From the NCBI GenBank assembly GCA_026874595.1, contig CM049312.1, positions 29,165,456 to 29,229,455 on the forward strand: DNA of 64,000 nt, in the 5' to 3' direction. The notes under the pieces were generated by a model, which had not been told where the DNA came from, ran no database searches, and was given only the letters and a program-made list of their open reading frames with translations. Origin of the DNA: Sipunculus nudus (taxonomy: Eukaryota > Annelida > Sipuncula > Golfingiida > Sipunculidae). Positions 49,577-62,079 of the stretch are shown piece by piece (position 1 is the stretch's first letter; every line of letters starts with the position of its first letter). Both the position numbers and the translations under genes were made by a program.

Positions 49577-49695
49577 CTCTTTCTCTCTCTCTCGATATAT
49601 ATATATAAATATATATATATATACCGAAATATATATATATACAAATATATATATATATATACCGAATATATATATAAATATATATATATATATTT
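49577..49695. repeat. Complex (TA)n tract
   Basis: CT-rich run then (TA)n broken by TACCGAAATATA-type spacers. Confidence 0.9.
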
Positions 49696-49699
49696 AAAT

Positions 49700-49820
49700 A
49701 GAAGGTAGTGCTAACCACATTCACCTGATGATCGGGTCGCATCCCGTGAAACAGTCTGTTGTGTATTAACAGTGTTGTTTTTCTTCAGAGTTATATATTT
49801 AAATATATATATATATAAAA
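49700..49820 (-). repeat. Microsatellite-linked dispersed repeat, copy 2
   Basis: Inverse of the block at 29468-29556 (GGGTCGCATCCCGTGAAACAG, AACAGTGTTGTTTTTCTTC), followed by a (TA)n run on its outer side as in copy 1. Confidence 0.75.
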
Positions 49821-50736
49821 CACCGAAATAAAGAATATCACATATACCATGTTATAAATATGTGCGTTTGTCCATGTTTTATAAAATATTTTTTATACTT
49901 GCTTTAGATTTGTTATAATGGTAACAGAAAATCATTTTCCGCTCTAAAATGTGTGTTGCACTGACAATATAAAACCACATCTTATTGAAAATAGAAAGAA
50001 ACGTTTATATGTAAAGTCAGTGTAGGACATTATTGATCAGGTGAGACGAGGTGTCACCATGTCCTTCTGAAGTAAAGTTTCCTGCAAAGAAATCCTACAG
50101 CGAGGTCAGGAAATAATGCTTCAGAGTTCAATCTATACCTACCAATCGAAATACTATTCTTTTTTATTGTGGAGAATGATCTAAATGCACTGATACTACC
50201 AAAGAAGACGGCTGTAGTTCTGTAGCTGTTTCCTGATCATGGCGAACCATTGCTCTACAGTCCGCTCCAATCAAAGACACAATGGGAATATCATAGAATA
50301 TCGTTATTTATCAATACTCTTTTTATGAAAACAATAACACGGAAAAACATTCAGCATTTTGGAACAGAACCATTGCGATCGACAGAGGAACGATACATGA
50401 GGCTTTCCAGTGACGTCTCTGCAGAATGAAGAAAACACGTTCCATACTATACCTATAATTTTAGAAAATGTTGTCATCGCCTGCGAAGCTTATATGTATT
50501 TCAAACGTAAAGGTTATGCAAATATTACTTTCATTTAATGATAAAAATTCAGCGTGAAATATAAACGAGAATCAGTGTGTCTTTAATTTCTAGAAAGTGT
50601 GCACGTTCTATGGAAAATTCCGGAAGGTGTTAGGTGTATTATATAATATTAGGACTTCATTTTTTTCATTCGTAGGACATATATTCTTCAGGTAAACAGA
50701 GAAGTACGCAAATTCGTAAAAACACGACGACCACAA
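49821..50736. other. Upstream region of lectin gene 3
   Basis: No coding frame. A TATA-like TATTATATAATA is present at about 50636-50648, roughly 90 bp upstream of the start codon. A splice-acceptor-like TATTCTTCAG just downstream suggests a non-coding first exon may exist. Confidence 0.35.
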
Positions 50737-52788
50737 ATGTCTGTTGAGATCAGAGTTTTACTATACTTGCTTGGAGGTAAGAACAATGATTATGTTGCAT
50801 GTATATCGACCCCGACATTAAGTAATAAAGCAACTTAGTAATATCAATATTATCCTTTTTATTAATTCATTATTTTCATTTTTGCGACCAGTTTTGTCTG
50901 GGACGTGCAACTGCGTACAGATTACGGAAGTGAATCATAAGATACAGAAACATAAAAAAATACCAGCTGCTTCATGCATTAGAATATCCACATTCACGTT
51001 TGAAAATCAAAGACTCCTAGATGAAATGAGTTCTGATATGAACGTGGCGATGATTAACCCAGGTCCTCAGCTTATCCCACGTAAGGAGAAGTGCAAAGGT
51101 AATAGTCATTCCGGTTACACTTACTCCATAAATACACCTATTTTTCAAACCCTTTTGTTTAAGTATACGACAAACAAATTAAAGACATTTTAAGAAAAGG
51201 TCAGGTAACTACAGGTCATCACATAAAGGTTTACAATAACATATGACTTTAGAATTATCCGAAACATATAATTTGATATAATTTGATCTAAATTGGCACT
51301 TTTATGTTATAATTTCAAGAAATTACTTTTTTGATCTTGTGAAAGATGACTCATCTTCCGCTTAATACGCAGGGTACTCTGATTATAAGTACTGAAAGAC
51401 TAAAGGATTATTTCAAAACAGTATATATTTTGCGTTTATTAGAAGTAGAAATCGGTGGTAAAATCTTATTTGATGACTGAAAGATAAAAAAATCGACCGA
51501 TGATCGATTGTTAATCGATTATTTAATGTACCATCCATAAGGCCGTGATTTATGCTGTGTAGAATTAAAACTAAAATATTGACCGAGTGAATCTAATCTA
51601 ACTTGTTTATCACGCTGAAAGGTTAAGTTTTAATGCTGTTCACTGTTTTGTTTCCCGATTTTCTTATATCTCTGACAGAATAAGAATATTTAATCGGGAT
51701 AATATGATTTCTTTGGATTTGTATGCATAATCATTTTGGTCGAATATGCACAAATGCAATCAATTTAACCGATTATGAATGAAACGACCGATAAATCGAT
51801 AAATTGGCTCACCCCTAGAATATATATTAATTATTAATATATATAATCATTAAGAACCTTGTGACAATGGATTCACTAACCGATTTTATGAGGAGCATAG
51901 CCGGAAAATGTCATGCTATAAGGTCAGCGTCCCTGCTGACTGGGAAGGTTCACGTGAGGATTGCATTAAACACAGAAGTGATCTGGTGGCCATTGAAACC
52001 CTAAAAGAGCTTGTTCATCTTAATATCACATTGAATAAAAAATCAGGTAAACATAACAATAAAACACTATGCAATAGATTTAATATTTACTGTATATATG
52101 ATCCACCATTTGCATTGAAGCAAAACAAGTCCATAGACACATGCGATTCAGTCTAATATGCTGCTTCTGAATAATAATCGCAACTTTTATTAAGAAACGT
52201 GAAGTATTTCATCAATATTGTATATTGTGACAAAGCAGATAGTAGGTTCTTCACTACATTTCCGACATATACCTTGAATCAGGCGGCAAACGATAGTTAA
52301 AATACAAAATCAATTGTATCTGTATTTGCATTTCATCACACGTAATCTCATGTATGCTTGCATTTGACTTATTTATTTGAAACAATCGCATTTGATTTAT
52401 TTGAATTGTTTGCATGTTATTGCTCTCGGGTTTCGCTTTAACCCAACCCTGATACATATGAGTATCACACAGTGAATGTCAGATGGTATATATATTGCCC
52501 AGACATGAAAAAAACATAGTCTGTCATAGGTTTCCTCTTTTTCTCTTTTCAGACAAAACAGTCTGCCGTGGCATTTGGGCGGGCGGGGTATATAACACGA
52601 AAACCAGACTGTGGCAATGGGTAGCTACTGGGGAAATAATTCATTTCGCTAACTGGGCATCTTTTCAAAAAGAGCCTTTAGATCTTTTAAGGAACTGGCT
52701 TTATATGGACATGAAGTCATTTAAATGGTTTCGTGCATGGGGAACAACTCCATGCATAGGAATATGCGAGCGGCCTGCAAAATGTTAG
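50737..52788 (+). CDS. Secreted C-type lectin-like protein (gene 3)
   Basis: Four exons: 50737-50776, 50892-51098, 51855-52046 and 52553-52788. Together 675 nt, an intact 224-aa frame, all introns phase 1 (GGAG|GTAAG, CCAG|TTTT, AAAG|GTAAT, TTAAG|AACC, TCAG|GTAAA, TTTTCAG|ACAA). A signal peptide (VEIRVLLYLLGVLSG) spans exons 1-2. A cysteine-bearing N-terminal module follows (TCNC ... SC ... EKC). CTLD half one: PCDNGF, MSCYKVS, W, REDCIKHRSDLVAIE. CTLD half two: GIWAGGVYN, LWQWVATG, FANW, the RNWLYMD segment, AWGTTPCIGICE, ending AKC. The EPN/QPD and WND calcium motifs are not present. An AATAAA lies about 280 bp past the stop (53071). Best supported of the three genes. A recognition role outside the cell is inferred from the family. 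Confidence 0.88.
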
Positions 52789-55700
52789 CTGATTATTACG
52801 CATGACATACATTTGCCCTTGAAGATTTTCAAATGAAAATGGTTTGTATTTATAAATATGCAGATTAAATCAGTTCATCAGATAAATATTTAATGTGTAA
52901 AAAAAGCTACTGTATAATCATGGTTTTTGTAAAAATTAAAGAGGAACTGCAACCATCTTCACATCCTAATTGGCAATTCCTCATGGCTATTTCTTAATTG
53001 GAACGTTTTGGGACCTTCTTGCATTTTGTGCCTTTTCTTACAGTTACACTTGGAAAAAAGGCACGTACTAAATAAATAGAGTAAAGATAAGAAATAATGA
53101 GAGAAAGTAATAAGGCTGTAGCTATTACCTGCCTTTTAAAGGATTTGGTTAAACAGTATCCTTGGTACGGTGATCTCTATAAAGCCGAGTGTACCTGTCA
53201 GCCTATAGTAACGGCTACTGACATCCAGTATTTGCTCGATATATAACTTATTAATTGGGAATGTATTTGCAAATAGTATGTTTCATATTTGGAGAATTAT
53301 TTGGGAATAAGTAGGAACATATTTCCTGCCCGTACCTTCAAGTTAACTGATGTATGGCATGTTTAGTCAATCGTAATTAAGCATACTTGTGGTAGGGGTC
53401 CTATGTGCTTGTTGTAGACAATAACGCTCTATATTTTGTACAAGATGCGTTGGTATAAACATAATTATTTAAACAGGATTACAGTTAGGTCTTTAGGCTA
53501 ATGCAAATGTTTACCCTAGAGATAAATATTAATATTTTACATATACATGTAGTTACATCATAAAGGTAAACCATGGACGTTTAATAGTTGTGTGCAACCG
53601 CCCGGTCTTGTTCCACCAGTGCACAGCGTTTGATCATATTTTTTGTTGGAGTGCTAGTTAGACTCTTTGTCAATTTACCTAAGAATATTTTGGCGAAGTT
53701 CGCGTGACTGACCTGGAAGTGTGTAATAACCTCCTATTATCACTGGTAGTTATCTTAATTGCATTAATGCCTATAAACACTCAGTTTATGACTGTTCAAG
53801 ATGGTACCTTCAAGAGTATGTGAGGTTGTCTTCTATAAAAAGTGCTACCTCACGCCCGTATGTATTTCTATCTATATGTAATACAAGTTGGAACCGGATG
53901 ACTACCGTCTAGCCAGGTTTTAGAGACACAGAGAATATCCATTCTTAACCCTTAACCTTCAAATAATCAGACTATTTTATTTCTGATTAATTTAAACATG
54001 TAGTTAAAATATACTTTAACATCCAGGTTTAGAATAGTACAGTTAAAAGAGTGACTATCTTACAAGAAAATGACATTAAACAACGACGAAGTGTTCGGTG
54101 TTATAACATTTTAAAAGGGTACATGAGAGAAATGTCCCAAAAGTAGATCTGGCATTTTTTCAAAAGCACATCCTGTTGATACAAAGCCTGGTTCTTATTA
54201 ACTCGGACTACAATCCATATGCAGCGGTTACGCTACGCTCAAATATTTGCTACACTAACCGCTGCATTAAACCACGGTGGCGGTCAGGTTTTGCCACCAG
54301 GTGGTGCTGCATGTGTGGAAATACCCCTGCATAATATTTAACCAAACCCATTGGAGGTATCACCATGCACAATCGGATGTTCTTCGAGATACCGGTCACT
54401 CTACACTGCTTTGAAAAGCGCTTGATAGCACAGACTTTTTCCACCCCCATTGGATTACACACGATGCAATCGTCAACTTTCAACACAGTCTCTATACGGA
54501 CTTGCCTGAGGTCAGTTATCCCCCAGTTTTAACGCAGGACCAATCAGATTTTACTTTATCCAGCGCAAACTGACTGGGTGTTGCCAAATCTGTAAAATCC
54601 TGTCATTTATCACAGCGTGTGAGTGGAAGGTAACTAGACCGGGAGGTCACGCGCTATATTCAGAGCGTATAACTCGGACATGCCGTGCCATGTTTATCGG
54701 CATCGGACCATAATAAATCGGGACATGGCGTCAGCCAGTAGAGGGACCTCAAATAGGTTCGATGTTTTATGCAAATCAATACGATTTTCTTTATCCCTTG
54801 CTGTGCGTTTATAGGATCTGTTGCTTGTGTTAAAGGTCACTCCTTCGGCGGCATTAATTGATGAAAACGTAACAGCAAGACAAATATTAAAGGTCCCCTC
54901 TAAGCTTCTTATATGAATAAAATAAAGATATAATCACCTGACCTTTTTATTTAAAAAAAACAGCGAAACGGTGTTGATCCTATGATGCATCGGTTGTCCG
55001 TTTCGTTTAAATCCATGTTTTCGACACGTGAGCTACCAATTGGCACACGTACCGTGTTTACTGATAGTAGATAAACAAGCTCATACATTCGTACAGGCTC
55101 CTTTTAAGATATCTGTAAATTATTAATATGCACAAAGAATAAGCTAACATACAATAAGATCTACTAATGAGGCAGGTGCATAGCTTGTTTTAAAGCTTTT
55201 ATTGAAATCTAGATATTTTATACTGGAGGGGGTGGTCTTGTAGCTGATGTTACTGTTTAGAGTCAAAAGTGTTGGCTCTCATTGACGAAAGCTACTTTTT
55301 ACCTAATTTTTTACACCTTATTTCATATTTTGATTATTTTTTATAGTAATGACATTCTAGTGAGAGGAATGTATATTGTGTTCATGTCATAGTTATAAAT
55401 GTTCCTGTCTAGTTTCATATATGGTTGTATTACTTCGTTGTTAGCAAATTTTAATCCTATTGACATTGTTCATTGCATGATGTTACATTGTATAAACGGT
55501 ATTGTCTAACAGGGTCTTGTGGTTAATAAACCAATCTTGTAATCCTGTATAAATATGTTTAGTGATTCCTAGTTTTAGTACCGTCGCAGGCCGCCAGGGA
55601 CCACCACTGTCCCTGTAAAGTTGCATGGTCTACCCAGAAGTTCTATCGATGAATATTTTGCAAGTGTAGAGCATGCACCGACTACAGCCATTCCACAAAT

Positions 55701-55890
55701 AACCATCCAAAAATATTTGTCCGTTAAACACACAAACATTTGAGGCTACAGTAAATATGACAAAATCTTATGCACTATTGTTGAAGATGTTATAATATGC
55801 AATTTTATAATAGAGGTATTCTTGTTATGGCCCGTACAACATTACAAACACTTGACTGAAATGAAGGGAGAGGGGAGCCTTATCCAATAT
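52789..55890. other. No gene firmly seen
   Basis: The minus strand around 53600-53950 gives broken text resembling a LINE endonuclease start (CVSKTWLDG), too weak to call. A 78-residue minus frame at 54250-54486 has several cysteines but no recognised domain. The rest is AT-rich without a gene. Confidence 0.35.
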
Positions 55891-55903
55891 AGTATATATA
55901 TAT

Positions 55904-55945
<42 letters not shown>
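55891..55945. repeat. (TA)n microsatellite
   Basis: TA run, directly before a decayed lectin exon. Confidence 0.95.
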
Positions 55946-55947
<2 letters not shown>

Positions 55948-55958
55948 TCAAAACAAGC

Positions 55959-56150
55959 GTGGGCCAAGGGATCTGGGAAAACAGAGTCGGCACGTTTAAA
56001 TCCATAATAATCTGCAGGGTATATTCATATGACACAACAGATCATCATCTCTACACTGCGTGGGAGACTGCCTGGCAATGTGCATTTATAGGGACATTTG
56101 GTTATCATTTGGAGCAAAAGATGTTATCCCTGTGCGGAGGTTGGTAAAGT
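55959..56150 (+). pseudogene. Decayed last exon of a C-type lectin-like gene
   Basis: The translation begins QGIWENRVGTFKS, comparable to RGIWAGGVYNTKT in gene 3, and later has LYTAWETAWQCAFIG, comparable to the AWGTTPCIGICE end. The intervening NW...RNW.YMD segment is missing or scrambled, so it is a degenerate copy. No first CTLD half was found nearby. Confidence 0.4.
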
Positions 56151-56804
56151 TGTCATGCTGAAAATATCTAACAAGTCCTAATCGAACTGTACGACCTATG
56201 CTCTGGAATTTCCTTGCTAATATAAACATTTTGGGTGATCATTTAATAAGATTAAATACGTTTTAGAAGCAGAATAAAATTACGGCTTTTAGTTGTTTGT
56301 TTTTATCTTTATTATATAATAAGAAAGCTTTAGATATATTAGATATATTAGTATTAGATAAATCTGACCTTTCGTTTTTAAAGGATAGGCTGTCTAGGTG
56401 TGGAGCATAGGACTACACAGGGCGGCGATATTGACTTCCAATCGCATTCGATCGGTGAGATTTTTTCTATCCGAGATACAAACGTTTGCTAAAACACCAA
56501 ATTTCTTCTGAGATATTTTCGAGGAAGTGTACTGAGTAAAGCTGTCCACAATCTATGGACATGGGATAAACAAGCCCAACACATCAAACCATTCATGAGG
56601 TATGTATCATTTACCCCGAATGCAGAGGAACAGATAAACACCACGAAAATCGATTGTATATGCTACCAAATGTTTGGTGTACAAAACGAAGCTATCCTAA
56701 GATATATGCATTGATATTTGCTAAACAAAAACGATGTGTGTACGATACAATGTCATCAGTGACTTATGAAAATATAAAAATTCAGGCCGACAGATAAACC
56801 CTTG

Positions 56805-57000
56805 TCAGCGTGAATTACACTTCTGACAAGAAACATGTTTTTCACACACTGCAATGACTAGAACTGATTCCCACGCCTGAAACCATATGTAGAAAGAAAT
56901 GAGAATCCAATTTTTGAAAATACGTGTTTCGATAGCTCTGGTAGTGTCCAAACCAAAGACCTCCTGAAACGTTACCAAAAACACCCTAACCACTTGGCTA
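56805..57000 (-). pseudogene. Decayed last exon of a C-type lectin-like gene, inverted
   Basis: Minus-strand frame: FKNWILIS, FYIWFQAWES, then AVCEKHVSC, matching FKDWIMMD, FTWFHAWES and GICEREVSC of gene 2. The upstream half (GVFGNVSGGLWFG) resembles the exon start but needs a frame change. The Cys before ..CE is lost. It is clearly a relic of the gene 2-like lineage, lying head-to-head with the + strand relic at 55.96 kb. Confidence 0.65.
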
Positions 57001-57091
57001 TTTTGTTACCTCACATCTTCTATGTAAAGTATGAGTAATTAATGCTCCGATTCATACAAAGTATTCTTTAGTCAATTTCCATTTCCATTTT

Positions 57092-57610
57092 GGATTTGAT
57101 TTAATTATTTCAACTTTAATGATTTTACATGGGAAGAGCTGATGTGCATACTCGGCCTGCGTGTACCTTTGAAGTGACTTTTTCCATTCTCGTTCAGTGC
57201 TCACCAGCGACAACAACGAACCAAATTATTTACCCCGATATGCATCAAATAATATTTATCATATATCTAATTGATTATATGATTATATGATTATAAACAG
57301 AAAATATATGTTATGTATTAAATTAATCTTGTGGCCTTTTGTATTTTTCTTTTCTAATTTTGGATTTGATTTAATTATGTCAATTTATATGTTTGAATCT
57401 AGGAAGTGCTGATCTGCACACTCGGCCAAACTGTATTGTTTATGCGAGTCATTTCCGTTTCCGTCTCAATGCTCACGATCAACGACAACGAACAGGACTT
57501 TTGTCCCGTATAGGCAGGTAATAGGAAAGATCTTTTAATATTTATCATAACTAACTTCGATTATAAACATAAAATATATGTTTTAATTTATTATATTAAT
57601 CTTGTGCTTT
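57092..57610 (+). repeat. About 255-bp tandem duplication
   Basis: Copy 1 (about 57092-57337) and copy 2 (about 57358-57610) share TTTTGGATTTGATTTAATTA, CTGATSTGCAYACTCGGCC, CGACAACGAAC and AATATATGTT..TTAATCTTGTG. Diverged by substitutions and small indels. Confidence 0.85.
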
Positions 57611-57699
57611 CGATTTTAAACCTACAGGTGTAGTCGCCGCCTGGAAAACATACATAGAAAGGCCGATAAGACTAGCTATATTGTAAATAACTCTTCAGT

Positions 57700-58760
57700 T
57701 GTGTAAATGAGGCGTTTCATTACTTCAGTGCATTCCTCTACAATTACTTTCCCGTCGCATATCATTTGATCATCATCCAATAATTGAGGAATAACTATAT
57801 TCTCCATAAATGTATCATTCTTTTCTTTTTAAAAAATTCATCATGTTTTGTGTATAATTCAGAATAATAATTATATATGTAATTCATCATTTCATCTATA
57901 TCATCACAAGTATGTCCATTTTTCTTTTTTTTTCTTTTTTTCTTATAACCGAGATACACTTCATACTACCTCTTGCTCTCTCTAAGCCCAAAAAATATAA
58001 AGTGTTATTTTCACCGGCCTCAATTCATTTCAGTTTGGATCTTTATTGTGCGCCTTTTAAGTTTACATCAATTACGTACTTCACTTAAGTTCACAATATT
58101 CACGCTAATAATATTTACCCCGATAATTTGCCAACTGCTTTTCAAGTTCTTCTATACGATCCTTATACACCAATATTTCAAACTTTGTCGAAGAAGCTTA
58201 ACATAATCCGCAATCCAATTCAGCGCATTTTACTCTGTTTTTACATAACTCCCCCACTGTTTATGGGTGAAGACCTTTGTTACTTCCTGATATCTTTTTA
58301 TCCAATAACTTGTTGATTAATTCTATAAAATTTTGGTTCTTTAAGAAACTATTGTTGAGTTTCCAATATCCAGGACCGCGATCTAAACGGTGTTTTATAG
58401 AGGCAGTTACAAATGAATGATCAGACCTGGCATAAGGTCCAATTTCACATGTTTACATACATTAAGAAGCCATTTTCCAACAAAAATATAATCCAGCCAT
58501 CTAGCAGCTAGCGGGTTGTTCCTGAACTATGTAAATTCCTTTTGATTCTTAATAATAGATCTATAAAAATCATCTGATAGACAGGATTTAAAACAGTGAT
58601 TAAACGATTTAGTCACCATTTCATGACATTTCCCTCCATATATTTTATCTTTACTTTCCTCCATAACTGTATTAATATATCCAGCTAAAATTACATTTTC
58701 ATCCAAGGAAGTTAGCAACTCTACAATATGTTGTAATCGATCCAAGAAAACGATTTTCTC
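57700..58760 (-). mobile_element. Decayed LINE fragment (endonuclease to RT linker)
   Basis: Minus strand from 58745: RLQHIVELLTSLDENVILAG then YINT (the GDFN-type box, altered), a DFYRSIIKNQKEF stretch, then LDYIFVGKWLLN (the catalytic-domain end of AP-endonucleases). Near 57880 follows CDDIDEMMNYIYNYYSELYT, the usual linker before the reverse transcriptase. Multiple stops; the polymerase itself is not present. Family style is L1/Tx1-like, by eye only. Confidence 0.65.
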
Positions 58761-58829
58761 CCTATCACTGTTTGGTGCATATATATTATTATAACATGCA
58801 TATTTTTAAGGGACCCAATCACCTATAGG

Positions 58830-59193
58830 CTGCTTGTTTTGATTATATCAACATGTTAACAGTATGATGGGGCCGCCGAAATAATCAAAACAAATTTAAC
58901 AAGGGCATCTGGGGCCAAGTCAGATATGCATGAGCTTTGCAAATGGCGTTTTGCAAAAACTTACCCTTCTACCTCCGCATGTGTGCAACCTACCACCTTA
59001 GGTAACATGTTTCCCCTTTGTCAACATTGCTGTGTTTACAAACACGTTGTTGATAAACAAATTCATACGTCCTTTACGAAGGCGTTATAAGAACTTTTCA
59101 CAACCTAAATTACCCTTAAATCAATTATATATACACAGAGGTATCCAGAAATCACATAATTTTTTTCAAAAGGCAGGTGAAAGGGCACCTTTA
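58830..59193 (+). repeat. Dispersed 350-bp repeat, copy 2
   Basis: Same-orientation relative of 48685-49035, ending AAAGGGCACCTTTA. Confidence 0.8.
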
Positions 59194-62079
59194 AAGCATC
59201 ACTTTCAAATTTTAATCAGCTGAATTCAGCCTGGTCCCCTGTAGTCACCTGTAGAGTCGCCTAAATGGGACAGCACCATCACAATCATTGACACCTGCAA
59301 ACCGTGCTACTGACCTCTAGGTTAACTTCCAATATTTTTCGCTGCACAATTCACAACAATTCTTTTATCTATCAACACCTAGTGTACCTCCTCGAATTCC
59401 AATACTTTCAAGGAATTTGTTCTGCCTTTTTTTTTTTTTTTGTTTTTTTTTGTTTTTTGTATTCAAAAGTTCTCAATAAAAAACAATGAAATACGCTGAT
59501 GCCTGGAAGGGACCCAAAACATATGGTTGTCTCCGACCACGGACGACCTTGACCCGTCGAAATTATCTTATTTGCATTGTTTTCCCCGATATCATGAATT
59601 CAATTTGCATTCTTCAGGAGGTGAGTTTCAGAAAATATAATTTTCTCGATGCAAAAAGTAGTACCCAACCTTCCCCAAATCTAGAATTCGCCCTCGTGTT
59701 CAATACGGATAAGACCACAGAGTCGCATTTCAATTTTCTCAACATCCTTGTTTCTCTAATGTTACGTATAATACGGTTTATATTAGAGTGAAAATAGACC
59801 AAATATTGGAACGTAGTTGTTATAATGTTTAAGCCTGTGAAGCTACTTCAATTGAATTCACGTAAGCAAATGACCGGTTTGTCTGAATGCACTGCTGCAA
59901 TACACATTAGCAAATATATACAATACAAATAACACATAGAACAGGAAAACTTGACAGGTCCTTGGCTTCGTCTGATAAATATATGTGTGTGTGTGTGTAT
60001 GTGGCCTGCACATTTGTACTTAATCAACTGACTGAAATAATTACACCTCGCATTTGTATTTCATGAAATGAATTATGGTTCTACCGCCAATGTTACGAAT
60101 TTGGCTGATTTTATTGATCACAATCAGGTGTAGATCCTTGACATCGGATATTTCTCTTGATTATGTTGAAGCTGTTACAGAGCATTGACGTTAAGTGACT
60201 GCTTATGAACATGACACAGGTATTTTGATCCGGAACACCTGGTCCATATGAGAGGAAAAATAAAGAAAATAGTCATATTCTTTTTTTGTATTAAGTTAGA
60301 TGTAATGTAAGAATATCCAGGATTTGTATCAAACAACCTTTTTTCTTGCACTTCTAAAGTAAATGTTAGTTAGTAAATGATTATTCACACGATGAAAAAA
60401 AATGATTTTCTGTAATAACAGTTCCTTTTATAAACAAAATACTTGAACCTAGCAACGTACGAGCAACCATCGTTGGTCTGATTGTTTAACATGTATGTCA
60501 CATTACTGATGCTGCAAATTCACGATAATCCTCTGCTTTGGTACTAAATGAAAGCAGACGTACTAATCCCAGCCAAACGATATAAATGATATACCCTAAC
60601 CATATAATATCACAATGTGTCTCAGACCATAGGGATACCATAATATAACATTCTGTTTTGAAGAGATTTATATCAGGTGCAAATATGCTAACTTTCCCAT
60701 CCTGGCAACTATCATGAAAAGTATGGCGATTAAACAAAAACAAATCAATACCCCTTTGAACTCATCTGATAAACCTTAAATGAAGTGTGACAACCAGGTC
60801 TCACATCAAAGCGATATCACACTGAGAGCCGGGAATGGCCATTGACTGGGTCGTGTTTATTAAATGGTCGATCAGGCGCAACTTTGAGGGTTCAGCGTAA
60901 GTGTCAATGAACTCATGTGTTCAATGTACTTGCATTTGATAGCTAAATGAATGTAAATATTCTTTTTAATGTATAATAACACAAACAACTGTGCAGTATT
61001 AAATACAAATGTTCATTTCAAATCACGTTTGTTTTTTTAATTTAATAATAATCATTCTGACGACTGAAAACAAAAACAATCGAAGCCATATATATCAGAC
61101 TTGCTGGTTACCTTTGTTATAAAATAAGCCATTTAGTAATAAGCTGTAAAATTTATAAATCCACCGGCATTGAATAGGTTATTAAGTTAGTTTTAGTGGA
61201 GTTAGTAGAGGTGCTTTATTGAGGGATTCATCCTGCAAAATGTGTTATGTAATTATAGAACATTTAAAACTGCCCCTGTTAGGCAATACTTAAATCTTGT
61301 TTGTTTGACTACATGGTGAATGTGGTTATTACATACGAATCAAGGGGAGTTGGTTAATAAGTTAAACTTTCATGGTTATTCTATGTGTCTTGGAAAAACT
61401 TTCGTTAGAAAAAAAAACACTTCTTCTGTACAAGTAGAACAGAAACTGGATCTTCCAGCTCTACAGAATGTTTGTTTCTGGACAAAATATAATTGATATG
61501 TTTCAGAAAAGGATTGTGTTGATTAATGAAAGGGAGGAGTTTGATAACACAAAACCGTTTGTAGCTCTCGCTGGAAACAAAATGGTTTCTTTGAATTTAA
61601 TGTTTCTTGGTCAAAGACCATCAATTGTAAGGAGACACTTCACTCTGTCAGATTAGCAGTGATACAAAGCCACACTTTGTGACAAGGTAAGACATTTTTA
61701 CACTATTTGTGGTTTGTCCTGTTGAGCCACTGCATTTATAAATCTGGCATTCTCAGGACAGGTTCCAGTCAATTCTGCAGTGTTCTCAGCAAAATTTAAG
61801 AAAACCATGGGGGTCATTTGGGATTACCGGTGCTACGAACATGAGGACTAACAGTATTCAGTATACAGTACACAGGCCTTAAATTGGGCCTTAACTTCCT
61901 GTGGTAATGTTAATATCATGGGTGACTGGACGAACAGTGCTTACTTAATAATTAGTAAAAATTAATAAGGTTTGATTCAATCCTCTGCAGTTGGTTAATC
62001 AGAACAAATTCTTTAAACATCTTACAAAATAAGCCAAAAGTACATATATAACAACACACAGCTGGTATTAGCAGTCCTA
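59194..62079. other. No gene seen
   Basis: AT-rich DNA with a T-rich run near 59426-59460 and a short GT run near 59986. Open frames are short and without domains. Confidence 0.45.

Noticed and set aside
54250-54486. Cysteine-containing 78-residue minus-strand frame
   Set aside because: No recognisable domain, splice sites or relatives in the window. Left as unassigned.
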